Counted from the first letter of the stretch, positions 18,777 through 28,042 are shown. The stretch is DNA of 64,000 nt from Pseudomonas viridiflava (GCF_900601905.1 NZ_UWFA01000289.1:124001-188000); one strand, 5' to 3'. Numbers and translations: made by a program. Notes: a model not told the origin generated them from the sequence alone.

Positions 18777-19340
18777 TTACATAGGGGCTTGTGGGCGCCA
18801 CGGTTCGATCAGCGCATCGAGGTTCAGCGCATCGGCGAAATCCAGGAACTGATCGCGCAGCCAGCTGATCTGGATGCCCGCCGGCAGCGTGACGGTGAAG
18901 GTCGCGTTAAGCATGGTGCCGCCGGTTTGCGGTGCCTGATAGGTGTCGCAGATCAGGTTTTCCAGCTCGACGTTGTGGTCCATGAAGAACTGGCACAGCT
19001 CATTGATGATGTCCGGACGATACGCGGAACTGACGTAAGCCACATAAGGCAGGGCTTCGGGTCGGCTTTCGAGCGTCGCGCTGCGCACCACGCTGATAGT
19101 GAAGTCGTGCTTCTTGGACAGGCCCGGCAAACCGGTTTCAAGGCGCGCCAGGGCGTCCCAGCTGCCGGAGACCTGGAGGATCAGCGCGCTGTATTCGCCA
19201 TGACGCGTAAGCCGGGAGCTGACCACGGCGCAGCGACTTTCGTGACTGGCGCGGCACAGGACGTTGGTCAGCTCCATTGGGTTGGCGCCAAGGGCACTGA
19301 TGACAAGGAATTGTTCGCGAACTGTGGGGGTGGACGACAT
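18777..19340 (-). CDS. GcvR-like ACT-domain regulator
   Basis: The 187-residue protein consists of two ACT domains (about 8-85 and 95-180) with no DNA-binding domain visible. E. coli GcvR, of the same layout, antagonises GcvA in control of the glycine-cleavage genes, and Pseudomonas proteins are usually annotated as glycine cleavage repressors. It is encoded divergently from dapA and directly upstream of bcp. Confidence 0.85.
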   Translation of the reverse strand: MSSTPTVREQFLVISALGANPMELTNVLCRASHESRCAVVSSRLTRHGEYSALILQVSGSWDALARLETGLPGLSKKHDFTISVVRSATLESRPEALPYVAYVSSAYRPDIINELCQFFMDHNVELENLICDTYQAPQTGGTMLNATFTVTLPAGIQISWLRDQFLDFADALNLDALIEPWRPQAPM

Positions 19341-19665
19341 GCAGCATTCCTAAACGATGAGTGGTCGGTAGATTTATTGGCTTGCACGACCGAATCGGCA
19401 ATCGACGGCATCAGAGCACAACCGCAACCCTGGCGGGGCACAGCTGCCGGATCCAGCAAAGGCAGGCTGCAACAGCGCTGGAGCAGAGGTTCCGATGAAA
19501 AAAACGACCGATTGAAAGGGGCGCGCAGATGACCAGTACCGATCAAAGAACGAAGGGTAGCGAAAACCATCGCTCAGGGGAATGCTCACAGCGTGGTACT
19601 TCGCTTGTACAAGGCTGATAGCGCCAGTACCATTACCGCTCTCTTTTTCCGGCAGGAGCGGTTGC

Positions 19666-20544
19666 ATGATTGCGGGCAGCATGGTGGCACTGGTCACACC
19701 CATGGATGCACAGGGACGTCTGGACTGGGACAGCCTGAGCAAACTGGTGGACTTCCACCTGCAAGAGGGCACCAACGCCATTGTCGCCGTTGGCACCACA
19801 GGTGAATCGGCCACGCTTGATGTGAATGAACACATCGAGGTGATTCGTCGCGTCGTCAAGCAGGTTGCAGGTCGTATTCCTGTCATTGCAGGCACAGGCG
19901 CCAACTCCACGCGTGAAGCGATCGAGTTGACCAACAACGCCAAGAGCGCTGGGGCGGACGCATGTCTGCTGGTCACGCCGTATTACAACAAGCCGACTCA
20001 GGAAGGCCTCTACCAGCACTTCAAGACGATTGCCGAAGCGGTAGACATTCCTCAGATCCTCTACAATGTGCCTGGCCGTACTGCCTGCGACATGCTGGCG
20101 GACACCGTCGTGCGCTTGTCCACGGTGCCGAATATCATCGGCATCAAGGAAGCCACGGGTGACATCCAGCGCGCCAGGGACATCCTCGCCAGGGTCAGCA
20201 GTGAATTCCTGGTGTACTCCGGTGATGACGCTACCGCGATCGAACTGATCCTGGCAGGCGGCAAGGGCAATATCTCCGTGACCGCCAACGTCGCACCTCG
20301 CGACATGAGCGAAATGTGCGCTGCCGCAATGCGCGGTGACGCAAGCGCTGCCCGGGCGATCCATGAAAAACTCATGCCGCTCAACAAGACCCTGTTTATC
20401 GAATCCAACCCTATTCCCGTGAAATGGGCTTTGCATGAAATGGGTTTGATGCCGGACGGTATCCGTCTGCCGCTCACCTGGCTCAGCCAGGCCTGTCACG
20501 AACCGCTGCGTCAGGCCATGCGCCAGTCCGGCGTCCTGGTTTAA
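19666..20544 (+). CDS. dapA: 4-hydroxy-tetrahydrodipicolinate synthase DapA
   Basis: The 292-residue TIM-barrel enzyme condenses pyruvate with aspartate semialdehyde at the start of lysine/diaminopimelate synthesis. Family residues are visible: GTTGESATL, YNVPGRT (catalytic Tyr) and GIKEATGD (Schiff-base Lys about 161). The start MIAGSMVALVTPM has GGCAGGAG upstream; a longer in-frame opening at 19582 is rejected. The bamC gene follows 18 bases later, as in most gamma-proteobacteria. The 325-base divergent spacer before it carries no recognised element. Confidence 0.97.
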   Translation: MIAGSMVALVTPMDAQGRLDWDSLSKLVDFHLQEGTNAIVAVGTTGESATLDVNEHIEVIRRVVKQVAGRIPVIAGTGANSTREAIELTNNAKSAGADACLLVTPYYNKPTQEGLYQHFKTIAEAVDIPQILYNVPGRTACDMLADTVVRLSTVPNIIGIKEATGDIQRARDILARVSSEFLVYSGDDATAIELILAGGKGNISVTANVAPRDMSEMCAAAMRGDASAARAIHEKLMPLNKTLFIESNPIPVKWALHEMGLMPDGIRLPLTWLSQACHEPLRQAMRQSGVLV

Positions 20545-20562
20545 TTGAGGAAGCATTACGCA

Positions 20563-21678
20563 ATGAAGCGATTGGCCGGACTATCCGCACTTGCCTTGAT
20601 TATCTCCAGCACCAGCGGTTGCGGTTGGCTCTGGGGTGAAGATGGTTACTTCCGTGACCGTGGCAGTGATTACCTCGAAGCACAGCAGACTGCGCCGATG
20701 CAGATTCCTGCCGGTGTTTCGGAAACAAAACGCCTTGATCCGCTGCTGCCGATCCCGCGCAACGTGGCTGACAACACCGTGAAAGGCGAGTACACCGTAC
20801 CCCGCCCGCAACCGTTGGCAACCACCGCTGACGCCAGCGATTTCAGCCTGCAGAAAACCGGTGACACCCGCTCGGTACTGGCCCAGCGCGCACCTGCCGA
20901 AGTCTGGCCGGTGGCGCATCAGTACTTTGAAGACAACGGTTTCCGCATCGCCGAAGATCGTCCACAGGTGGGCGAGTTCACCACCACCTGGCAGCGTCTG
21001 GACGAGCTATCGGCCTCTGTTGCCAAGCGTCTGAGCGCCACTGGCACTGCGGCTGACGCCGAAACCCGTGTTCGTGTGCGCATCGAGCCCGGTGTGCAGC
21101 GCAACACCAGCGAAGTCTACGTGGTGAGCGTCTCGCGCCCGGCTGGCAGCACTGCCGAAGTCGATTTCCCGTCGCGTACCACCAACATCGCGCTGGACGC
21201 CGCTCTGACCGACGACATGCTCGCCGCGCTGAGCAGCAGCGCAGCGCAGGGCGCCTCGGTCTCCTTGCTGGCAGCTCGCGATTACGACACCCCTAACCGT
21301 GTCGCCCTGAGCGAAGACGGCAGCGGCAACCCGGTGCTGAACGTAGGTTCGGATCTGGATCGCGCGTGGTCCAGTGTCGGTCGTGCCCTGAATCAGGGTG
21401 AATGGCGCGTTGAAGACATCAACCGCAGCCTGGGTCTCTACTACATCAACCTCGCCGAGCGGGCCGACACCCCTGAAAATCAGCCGGGTTTCTTCGGCCG
21501 GATGTTCGGCAGCAAGGAAACCAAGGAAGAGATCGATGCCCGTGCCGATCGCTATCAGGTTCGCCTGAGCAAGGTGGGTGACAACGTTCAGGTAACGGTC
21601 GAGAAGAACATCAACACCGTCGCGCCAGCTGATGTTGCCCGTCGTGTACTGGGCATCATTCAAGACAACCTGGGTTAA
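20563..21678 (+). CDS. bamC: Outer membrane assembly lipoprotein BamC
   Basis: The 371-residue lipoprotein has a signal peptide ending STSGC (Cys about 19), an unstructured N-terminal segment, and two helix-grip domains joined by a linker. It belongs to the BAM complex that inserts outer-membrane beta-barrels. The position after dapA is conserved in many bacteria. TTGAGGAA upstream supports the ATG at 20563. The stop abuts the GTG start of the next gene. Confidence 0.93.
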   Translation: MKRLAGLSALALIISSTSGCGWLWGEDGYFRDRGSDYLEAQQTAPMQIPAGVSETKRLDPLLPIPRNVADNTVKGEYTVPRPQPLATTADASDFSLQKTGDTRSVLAQRAPAEVWPVAHQYFEDNGFRIAEDRPQVGEFTTTWQRLDELSASVAKRLSATGTAADAETRVRVRIEPGVQRNTSEVYVVSVSRPAGSTAEVDFPSRTTNIALDAALTDDMLAALSSSAAQGASVSLLAARDYDTPNRVALSEDGSGNPVLNVGSDLDRAWSSVGRALNQGEWRVEDINRSLGLYYINLAERADTPENQPGFFGRMFGSKETKEEIDARADRYQVRLSKVGDNVQVTVEKNINTVAPADVARRVLGIIQDNLG

Positions 21679-22437
21679 GTGCGTTTCGCGGTACTGGGCA
21701 GCGGCAGCCGAGGGAACGGCACGCTGGTCGCCAGCAACGACACGTATGTGCTGGTGGATTGTGGTTTCTCCCTGCGGGAAACCGAGCGGCGGCTGGCGCG
21801 ACTTGGCGTCAGTGCGCATCAGCTGAGCGCCATTCTGGTGACCCACGAACATGCCGATCATGTGCATGGCGTGGGCTTGCTGTCGCGGCGCTACAATCTG
21901 CCGGTGTACTTGAGCAATGGCACGTCGCGCGGGATGCGCAAACCTGTCGAAGTCGCCGGTTATCTGGTCGGCGGGCAGGCGTTGCAGGTGGGGGCACTGA
22001 ACATCGACGTGGTGTCCGTTTCCCACGATGCGCTGGAACCTACGCAATTTGTGTTCAACAACGGCCAGCGTCGTTTCGGTCTGCTGACCGATCTCGGTTC
22101 GTACTGCCCCACGGTGCTGCAGAGCTACCACGGGCTGGACGCCTTGATGATCGAGTCCAATCACTGCCGCGACATGCTTGCCCGAGGTCACTATCCGTAC
22201 TTTCTCAAGCAGCGGGTCGGTGGCAACGAAGGGCATCTGAATAACCATCAGGCCGCAAGCCTGGTGAATGAGTTGGGCTGGCAGGACTTGCAACACCTGG
22301 TCCTGGCTCACCTCAGCAGCAAGAACAATCTGCCGCATCTGGCCCGGCAATGTTTCGTCGACACCCTCGGGTGCGATCCGGACTGGCTACAATTGGCCGA
22401 TCAAGATTCAGGGCTCGACTGGCGACATATCGCCTAG
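21679..22437 (+). CDS. MBL-fold metallo-hydrolase (YycJ-like)
   Basis: The 252-residue protein starts at GTG right after bamC. It has the metallo-beta-lactamase motif THEHADHVHG, the N-terminal LGSGSRGNGTLV typical of YycJ/WalJ-type hydrolases, and a later metal ligand in SHDA. Proteins of this branch act as nucleic-acid exonucleases or unknown hydrolases; its substrate here is unknown. Its conserved place between bamC and purC suggests operon membership. Confidence 0.88.
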   Translation: MRFAVLGSGSRGNGTLVASNDTYVLVDCGFSLRETERRLARLGVSAHQLSAILVTHEHADHVHGVGLLSRRYNLPVYLSNGTSRGMRKPVEVAGYLVGGQALQVGALNIDVVSVSHDALEPTQFVFNNGQRRFGLLTDLGSYCPTVLQSYHGLDALMIESNHCRDMLARGHYPYFLKQRVGGNEGHLNNHQAASLVNELGWQDLQHLVLAHLSSKNNLPHLARQCFVDTLGCDPDWLQLADQDSGLDWRHIA

Positions 22438-22465
22438 CCCAACTACTTAGCAAGCGGAGCCCATC

Positions 22466-23179
22466 ATGGAAAAACGTGAAGAACTCTACCGCGGCAAAGC
22501 CAAGTCGGTTTACAAGACCGACGACGCTGACCGCTTGATCCTGCTGTTTCGTAACGACACGTCGGCCTTCGACGGCAAGCGCATCGAACAGCTGGACCGC
22601 AAAGGCATGGTGAACAACAAGTTCAACGCCTTCATCATGCAAAAACTCGAAGCAGCGGGCATTCCGACCCAGTTCGACAAGCTGCTGGCCGACAATGAAG
22701 TGCTGGTCAAAAAGCTCGACATGATCCCGGTTGAATGCGTCGTGCGTAACTACGCCGCCGGCAGCCTGGTCAAGCGCCTGGGCATCGAAGAGGGCACCAA
22801 GCTCAACCCGTACACCTTCGAGCTGTTCCTCAAGGACGACGCCAAGGGCGACCCGTTCATCAACGAATCCCACGTCGTGGCGTTCGGTTGGGGCACCGCC
22901 GAGCAACTGGTTCGCATGAAAGAACTGTCGCTCAAGGTCAATGACGTGCTGAGCAAACTGTTCGATGACGCCGGCCTGCTGCTGGTCGACTTCAAACTCG
23001 AATTCGGCGTGTTCAGCGACGGCTCCATCGTCCTGGGCGACGAATTCAGCCCGGACGGCTGCCGCCTGTGGGACAAGGACACCAAGAAGAAAATGGACAA
23101 AGACCGCTTCCGCCAGGGCCTCGGTGACGTCATCGAAGCTTACGAAGAAGTCGCCAACCGTCTGGGCGTACCGCTCTAA
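22466..23179 (+). CDS. purC: SAICAR synthetase PurC
   Basis: The 237-residue enzyme joins CAIR and aspartate in purine synthesis. Family stretches are clear: [15 protein letters not shown] (ATP binding), [32 protein letters not shown] and [16 protein letters not shown] precedes the ATG. It is the last gene before tRNA-Ser and shares the orientation of dapA-bamC. Confidence 0.97.
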   Translation: MEKREELYRGKAKSVYKTDDADRLILLFRNDTSAFDGKRIEQLDRKGMVNNKFNAFIMQKLEAAGIPTQFDKLLADNEVLVKKLDMIPVECVVRNYAAGSLVKRLGIEEGTKLNPYTFELFLKDDAKGDPFINESHVVAFGWGTAEQLVRMKELSLKVNDVLSKLFDDAGLLLVDFKLEFGVFSDGSIVLGDEFSPDGCRLWDKDTKKKMDKDRFRQGLGDVIEAYEEVANRLGVPL

Positions 23180-23233
23180 GACGGGAAAAGAGCTGCAAGC
23201 GCTTGATAGCACGAAAAAAAATCAGCAAAAGGG

Positions 23234-23262
23234 TTCGCCTTCTGCGATTGAGCTGTTATGAT
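23234..23262 (+). promoter_or_regulatory. Probable promoter of tRNA-Ser
   Basis: TATGAT (23257-23262) with a GCGCC discriminator lies 10 bases before the tRNA. A weak -35 (TTCGCC) is 17 bases upstream of it. Confidence 0.45.
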
Positions 23263-23272
23263 GCGCGCCGTT

Positions 23273-23362
23273 GGAGAGATGCCAGAGTGGCCGAATGGGA
23301 CGGATTCGAAATCCGTTGTACTGGCGACAGTACCTAGGGTTCGAATCCCTATCTCTCCGCCA
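23273..23362 (+). tRNA. tRNA-Ser (anticodon CGA)
   Basis: A 90-base class II tRNA with encoded CCA. The acceptor GGAGAGA pairs with TCTCTCC, the anticodon stem ACGGA/TCCGT holds the loop TTCGAAA (CGA, reads TCG), a long variable arm follows (ACTGGCGACAGTACC), then the T-arm GGTTCGAATCC. An accessory gene block lies directly downstream. Confidence 0.96.
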
Positions 23363-23370
23363 TACAAATG

Positions 23371-23404
23371 AAAGCCCCAGAAGTTATGCTTCTGGGGCTT
23401 TTTT
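23371..23404 (+). terminator. Terminator of tRNA-Ser
   Basis: A perfect 13-base stem, AAAGCCCCAGAAG / CTTCTGGGGCTTT, with loop TTATG and a following T-run. Confidence 0.92.
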
Positions 23405-23431
23405 GTGCGCGCGGAATAACATCGCGAGCAA

Positions 23432-23676
23432 CTACTGTTCGGCGTTCATCTTCTCCAACCGAACCAGCAACACATGCGGATCCGCATCAAGCCCCCGACA
23501 CATTTCCATAAACTCAATCACATCCAATCTGCGCTCAGCATTTTCGGTTTTCGATACGAAGGACTGCGGCCGACCCAAGTTCGTCGCCAGCTCTTTTTGG
23601 GGCAGGCTGATTTGGCCCGAGCCTCAAGGAGCAAAGTCAGGAGGGATTGATAGCGGGTGTTGTGGATGGTTTTCAC
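23432..23676 (-). pseudogene. Frameshifted XRE-family regulator
   Basis: Read on the minus strand from GTG (23676), the first frame gives [20 protein letters not shown] and then AKS. The sequence continues one frame over as [19 protein letters not shown], then [20 protein letters not shown], and stops at 23432. Restoring one base near 23600-23606 gives a normal 81-residue helix-turn-helix protein of the XRE type (QKELA...GRPQSFVSK is the HTH). As it stands the first frame ends at a TGA after 44 codons. A sequencing error would look the same. It lies 70 bases beyond tRNA-Ser. Confidence 0.75.
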
Positions 23677-23816
23677 TTAAAGATGCCGTTCAGTGATCCG
23701 GCTACCTAAATAAAACTGAATTGGAATTATCCCAAAATGGGTTTGTGTTTTTCATGGCCGCACCACGGAAGCATTCACTCTGCGCTGAATGAAACGCCCG
23801 GCCGTAGGCAAAATAA

Positions 23817-23844
23817 AAGCCCGCGATGGGGAGTCAACGGGCTT
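23817..23844 (-). terminator. Terminator downstream of the 23930-24199 gene
   Basis: AAGCCCG / CGGGCTT stem with a 14-base loop. On the minus strand it is followed by TTTATTTT, and it lies about 85 bases past the gene's stop codon. Confidence 0.55.
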
Positions 23845-23929
23845 AAAGCATTAGGAGCTGTGATTACCATACGGTGTGTCGCGTGAAAAAAGCGTGAAGG
23901 ATTTGCTGGATACGCAGACGTGACCTGCA

Positions 23930-24199
23930 TTATTTATCCTGAATCTGGAAAACAAGAACGCGGTAATAAGCCACGAGCCATCCGACTACAGTCCAGCCCA
24001 GGAGAAGATTCAGCTTGTAGATCGAATGTCGAATCTCGGCAGCGTGGCCAGCGGCGCAAAGGGCAGGGTAGAGATACAGGCTTACTGCGCTGGAGACCAT
24101 CAGCACATTGGCCATCGTTGCCACGAGGCCTTCGCCGCTTCTGCAGAGGTAGCTGAGCGTGAGCACAAGTATCAGCAGGACCAAACCGAAAATATGCAT
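23930..24199 (-). CDS. Superinfection-immunity-like small membrane protein
   Basis: The 89-residue protein has three hydrophobic segments: IFGLVLLILVLTLSYL, ANVLMVSSAVSLYLYPAL and a C-terminal LNLLLGWTVVGWLVAYY. The last stretch is the signature of the Imm_superinfect family (T4 Imm-like), often found singly in bacterial chromosomes. A role in blocking phage DNA entry is known for the phage member and only inferred here. AAGGCG lies eight bases before the ATG. It has no operon partner. Confidence 0.65.
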   Translation of the reverse strand: MHIFGLVLLILVLTLSYLCRSGEGLVATMANVLMVSSAVSLYLYPALCAAGHAAEIRHSIYKLNLLLGWTVVGWLVAYYRVLVFQIQDK

Positions 24200-24411
24200 C
24201 AACAGCGCCTTATAGAGTTATTTCGCGCCGTGAAGGCGTTCTGATATCACTATGGGCGTGCGCTGAGAGAAACCCTGCCTCTAAAGAAGCTATCGGGTCG
24301 ATAGATACAATGGTAAGACCTTGGCTTGACCAGGGCGCAGCATGATTGACACCAAATCGGCTCAAGATTGTCTACTCTTGACGAAACTGTCGATTCAGCG
24401 GAGGACGGATG

Positions 24412-24669
24412 ATGTATTCAAAGTCAGATATCCAGCGAATTCTTGAAACAGCATTTTTGCCCTCGACGTGCGAATGCGTCATCGGTGCAAACGACACCTT
24501 CTCGGTGAAGCTCCTCAAGCCTGGATCGGGAGACATCGAGCTGTCTGTAGCTGGCATGCCTTTGTCTGAGCTTTCTACCAGCAGATCGATCGCCAGGTTG
24601 GTGCTCTCGCTGAAAGAACAGAGAGACCTGATGGGGAAGATGGAGTTGTCGATGAAGCGAATGGCGTAG
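24412..24669 (+). CDS. DUF1652 family protein
   Basis: The 85-residue protein starts MYSKSDIQRILETAFLPSTCECVI, close to the Pseudomonas-specific DUF1652 family (opening with a helix, FLP.SC.C, then a two-strand region and STSRSIARLVLSLKEQ). Function is unknown. GAGG sits seven bases before 24412, which favours it over the adjacent ATG at 24409. Confidence 0.75.
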   Translation: MYSKSDIQRILETAFLPSTCECVIGANDTFSVKLLKPGSGDIELSVAGMPLSELSTSRSIARLVLSLKEQRDLMGKMELSMKRMA

Positions 24670-24765
24670 GGCATATACGGAAAACCCGACGCTTGGCCGG
24701 GCTCGGATTCAAGCCGCCATCATCCATGCATGATAATGGCGGGCACCCGTACGGTTAGGCCAAGG

Positions 24766-25323
24766 CTACTTGTCTTTCGCGCTTTTGATGTCGGAGATGA
24801 TCTGCTTCGCAATCGCCTGCACTTGCTTCTGAGTCATGGCCGACATGACTCCTTCCCAGGCTGATGACGAGGTGTCATAAGTGCGGCTGCCGATCAGCTT
24901 TCCAGAACTCAGATCCGAGAAGTCCGCAGTTGAGTTCACCCATGCATTACCCACCATGACACCCGCGCCGTAACGAGCGCCTGGCGTCAGGTAGCGGAAG
25001 TTGGACACATTGACTGTGATGCCCACACCTTGCGCATTGCCCTGGCTCAGATTTTGAGCCTCCTTCAGGCTGTAACCTGCGCTCACCGCTTCGGTCTTTA
25101 AAGCCTCACTCCAGTCGCTCTTCAGGAGTGGCCAGTCTTCGTTGCGCAAAACCTTTTCGTTGCCTGTGAAGCTGACGACAAGGTTCTGTTTCGCCGACTC
25201 TTGAATGACCAGTGAAGCACCGCCTCCTGATTTCACAGACGCGGCACAACCGCTTAGCATTGCAACGCCAATGGCGCATGAAAGAGCGAATGACAGGCCA
25301 GATTTTTTCACGTGAATTTCCAT
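24766..25323 (-). CDS. DUF4410-type lipoprotein
   Basis: The 185-residue protein has a signal peptide with lipobox MLSGC (Cys about 26), then a single domain resembling DUF4410: SLVIQESAKQNLVVSF, a helix with LKTEAVSAGYSL, NVSNFRYLTPGARYGAG and a C-terminal helix rich in Lys. Such proteins sit in the outer membrane or periplasm with unknown function. An internal GTG at 25311 (VKKSGLSF) with GGAAA upstream is an equally good start. Confidence 0.7.
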   Translation of the reverse strand: MEIHVKKSGLSFALSCAIGVAMLSGCAASVKSGGGASLVIQESAKQNLVVSFTGNEKVLRNEDWPLLKSDWSEALKTEAVSAGYSLKEAQNLSQGNAQGVGITVNVSNFRYLTPGARYGAGVMVGNAWVNSTADFSDLSSGKLIGSRTYDTSSSAWEGVMSAMTQKQVQAIAKQIISDIKSAKDK

Positions 25324-25371
25324 ATCCGTTAAGGTTGATCAATAGGGCCGGGTAGCCCTCGCGCGAGGCTT

Positions 25372-25509
25372 TTAATCGCTTGAGGCCAGCGCTTCTTCGT
25401 ATTCATTGATGAACTGCGGCAATCCGTAGCCCAATACCGCACATAGGTCTCGCAGCTGAATCAGATCAGCCAACGAGGGGATTGATGGCTGATCTTGGGA
25501 CGATTTCAT
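25372..25509 (-). pseudogene. Possible remnant of an XRE-type regulator
   Basis: The 45-codon frame contains PSIPSLADLIQLRDLCAVLG and then YGLPQFINEYEEAL. This resembles the last helices of an XRE domain (PSIPTLxxLxxLaxaLG). The expected DNA-binding helices are not clearly present upstream, so this is read as a fragment. It could also be a short gene of unknown function or chance. Confidence 0.3.
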
Positions 25510-25594
25510 TATTGACGGAGGGCAGATTGCCAAAGCTTGAATTGTTGAGCATTGTGCCGACGTTAAGGCGTAGCCATCAATCAAAGGACACCCA

Positions 25595-26101
25595 ATGCTC
25601 ATTGTCTTCTGCGGCCTGCCTGGTACCGGGAAAACCACAATCGCCAAAGACCTCGTCGCGCAGACAGGTGCCGTTTATCTACGAATCGACACGATTGAGC
25701 AAGCAATTCGACACTCCGGCGCGCTTGCAGGAGATGTTGGGCGCAGTGGCTATCTGGTCGCCAATGAACTTGCTCTTAGTAATCTTCGAATAGGCCACAC
25801 GGTCATCGTTGATTGCGTCAACCCGGTCATGGAAAGCCGGGTCACGTGGAGCGATATCGCTTCAGACGCTGGCGTTCGATTAGTCGATATTCAAGTGATT
25901 TGTTCCGATACAGATGAACACCGGCGCCGGGTAGAAACGAGGACGGCTGATATTCCCGGGTTGACGCCGCCTACTTGGGAATCTGTACTGAACCATGAGT
26001 ATGAACTGTGGGTGGACGCTCCCTTTTGCATCGACACAGCTCTGACGTCTCCTTCGCAGGCAGTGGCTATGATTACCGAACGCCTCTCGGCTCGTGAGTA
26101 A
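25595..26101 (+). CDS. P-loop kinase / AAA family ATPase
   Basis: The 168-residue soluble protein has Walker A at its start (FCGLPGTGKTTIAKDL), VDCVN as a Walker-B-like strand, and a lid region HRRRVETRTADIPGLTPPTWE. The layout is that of small-molecule kinases such as gluconate-, adenylylsulfate- or zeta-toxin/chloramphenicol-phosphotransferase-like enzymes. The substrate cannot be told. No antitoxin-like gene lies next to it. The ATG follows AAAGGA. A bidirectional terminator closes it. Confidence 0.75.
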   Translation: MLIVFCGLPGTGKTTIAKDLVAQTGAVYLRIDTIEQAIRHSGALAGDVGRSGYLVANELALSNLRIGHTVIVDCVNPVMESRVTWSDIASDAGVRLVDIQVICSDTDEHRRRVETRTADIPGLTPPTWESVLNHEYELWVDAPFCIDTALTSPSQAVAMITERLSARE

Positions 26102-26133
26102 TGGCAGTTAACAGTCCAAGATAACCGCACATA

Positions 26134-26169
26134 AAAAAGCCCCGCACCTGAAGAAGCTACGGGGCTTTC
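26134..26169. terminator. Bidirectional terminator
   Basis: AAAGCCCCG / CGGGGCTTT stem with flanking A- and T-runs, between the convergent kinase and MFS genes. Confidence 0.85.
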
Positions 26170-26186
26170 GCATTTCTATAAGCAGA

Positions 26187-27413
26187 TCAGGCCGGCTGCG
26201 CTGCCAGGTCGTTGCTGACATTGCGCCCCAGCACCAGCACCGTCGCAAAGCCGCAGCCTACCAGGGCCGTGGCCAGGCTCAGGAGCACCGAGGTGCCGAG
26301 CTGGTCGACGATCATCCCGCCGAAGAACGAGCCCAGGGCGATGATCACCTGAAACAGCGCGACGAAGAGCGGCATGCCGCGTTCGACGTCTTTGGGTGCC
26401 ACGACGAACATCCAGATACTGGCGCACGCCGGGAAGGCGCCGAAGGCAAAACCCCAGAGGGCGATCAGCATCACGGCGCCGGTCATGCCGGTGGCGAAGT
26501 AAGGGAACAGCGCTGTGCTGGTACCGATCATCAGTGCGACCAGCAGCAGGGTGTAGCGCACGCTGCGATTGGCGGCGAAGCCGGCAAAGATGTTACCCGC
26601 GACCCCGGCCACGCCGTAGAGCAACAGCAGAGAGCCGATGGTTGGCCCGTCAAAGCCCGAGCTTTGCTTGAAAAACGGGGCGACGTAGGTGTACGCGGCA
26701 AAGTGCGCAAGGCCGATCAGTAATACGGCGATCAGTCCGACCCGCGCTTGTGGATTGGTAAACAGGGCCGGCAGGTCACTCACCCGAATAGCCTTGTCCG
26801 GGTTGAGCCGCGGCAGCAGGAAAATCTGTGCCAGTAGCACCGGTACTCCAACCAGAGCGGTGACCAGAAAGGTCATGCGCCAGCCCATCAAGCCGCTGAG
26901 CCAGGTGCCTACCGGCACGCCCAGCACAGTCGCCAGCGTCACGCCGACCATGATGATCGACGTCGCCTGTGCCACACCGACTCCCTTGGGAGCCAGTCGG
27001 CCGCTGAGGGCTATAGCCGTGGCCCAGAAACCGCCGATGCTGATACCCAGCAGTACGCGGCCGAACAGCAGCAGGGTGAAGTCGCTTGAAAAGGCCACGA
27101 CCGAGTTGGCAATGATCATCAGCAGCGTCAGACCGATCAGCAGGTAGCGACGGTCCATGGCGCCAATGCCCACAGACAGCAACGGGGCGGCGAGGGCGGC
27201 CGCGATGCCGGGCAGGGTCACCATCAGACCCGCGTGACCGGCACTGATGCCCAGATCGCTGGCGACGTCATTGAGTACGCCCACCGGGAGAAACTCGCTG
27301 GTCACCAGGGCGAATGCGCCTACTGCAACCGAGAGAATCGCCAGCCACTGCTGTTTGACGCTTTGCTGGCTATGTTCGGGAAGGCCGCTAGGGGCCTGGC
27401 TTGCGCTTGGCAT
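26187..27413 (-). CDS. MFS exporter, DHA1 family (NepI/AraJ-like)
   Basis: The 408-residue protein has twelve predicted membrane helices. N-terminal motifs are VTSEFLPVGVLNDVASDLGIS (motif D1-like), MDRRYLLI and LLLFGRVLLGISIGGFWA. These resemble drug/H+ antiporters of the NepI, AraJ and SotB group, which export purine nucleosides, arabinose or antibiotics. No specific substrate can be assigned. It stands alone; a small broken lipoprotein gene lies upstream. Confidence 0.85.
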   Translation of the reverse strand: MPSASQAPSGLPEHSQQSVKQQWLAILSVAVGAFALVTSEFLPVGVLNDVASDLGISAGHAGLMVTLPGIAAALAAPLLSVGIGAMDRRYLLIGLTLLMIIANSVVAFSSDFTLLLFGRVLLGISIGGFWATAIALSGRLAPKGVGVAQATSIIMVGVTLATVLGVPVGTWLSGLMGWRMTFLVTALVGVPVLLAQIFLLPRLNPDKAIRVSDLPALFTNPQARVGLIAVLLIGLAHFAAYTYVAPFFKQSSGFDGPTIGSLLLLYGVAGVAGNIFAGFAANRSVRYTLLLVALMIGTSTALFPYFATGMTGAVMLIALWGFAFGAFPACASIWMFVVAPKDVERGMPLFVALFQVIIALGSFFGGMIVDQLGTSVLLSLATALVGCGFATVLVLGRNVSNDLAAQPA

Positions 27414-27605
27414 GTGTCGAGTTCCGGGGTGTATGTCGCCTGAGGGCAGGCGAGGGGGAGAATTTGCAGGCGATTATATGAATCAATGCCAGCAATCGGG
27501 CAGGCGCCCGTTTCGATAGTAATCATCAGTGCAATCGATGCGCTGCTCACAGGCCCGGCGCTCTAGGCCGAGGGCTTGAGCGTCGATGTTGCTCAAGGTG
27601 GCGGA

Positions 27606-27793
27606 TCAGTTGAAAGAACCATACTTCGACGGTTTCGAGTAGCACCCCGGCTGGTTCGGCGGGGTCGCCTCGCAAGAGATGTTGGGTCGACCGTCCATGT
27701 CCGCTTTGCCGCCTCTCCCATCGCCCTGACTTAGGCACTGCAGCCAGTGACGATCACCACAGCCAATGCAGCCATCATCCATCGAATAGTCAT
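27606..27793 (-). pseudogene. Frameshifted small lipoprotein
   Basis: From the ATG at 27793 (GGAGA eight bases upstream) the frame gives MTIRWMMAALAVVIVTGCSA, a lipoprotein signal with lipobox VTGC, then an immediate TAA. One frame over the sequence continues SQGDGRGGKADMDGRPNISC, then EATPPNQPGCYSKPSKYGSFN, to a stop at 27606. One inserted base near 27731-27736 would join both parts into a 62-residue secreted Cys-containing lipoprotein. Function unknown; a sequencing error is possible. Confidence 0.6.
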
Positions 27794-28042
27794 TTTGTTT
27801 GTCTCCAGGAAAACTGACATTGATCATAGCCCGTCACTGAGCGAGTCTTCATGATTCAGTGTTGCAGTTGAGGCGTCCTTCTCAGACGGCAGGTGCGCAG
27901 GTTGACAGTCAAAAGGGGAGCAGTAAATATCTACCGCAGCGGCCAAATGGAATTGGCGGAAAATGAACGTTCAGCCCCGCAGATACCATCCGAGGCACGT
28001 TCAGGGCGTCGAATAATTCGGTGCTCATTTCAGGAAAAGTCC

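Noticed and set aside
23271..23696. A 141-codon open frame on the plus strand
   Set aside because: It runs through tRNA-Ser and its terminator and antisense to the broken XRE gene; its N-terminal residues are simply the translated tRNA.
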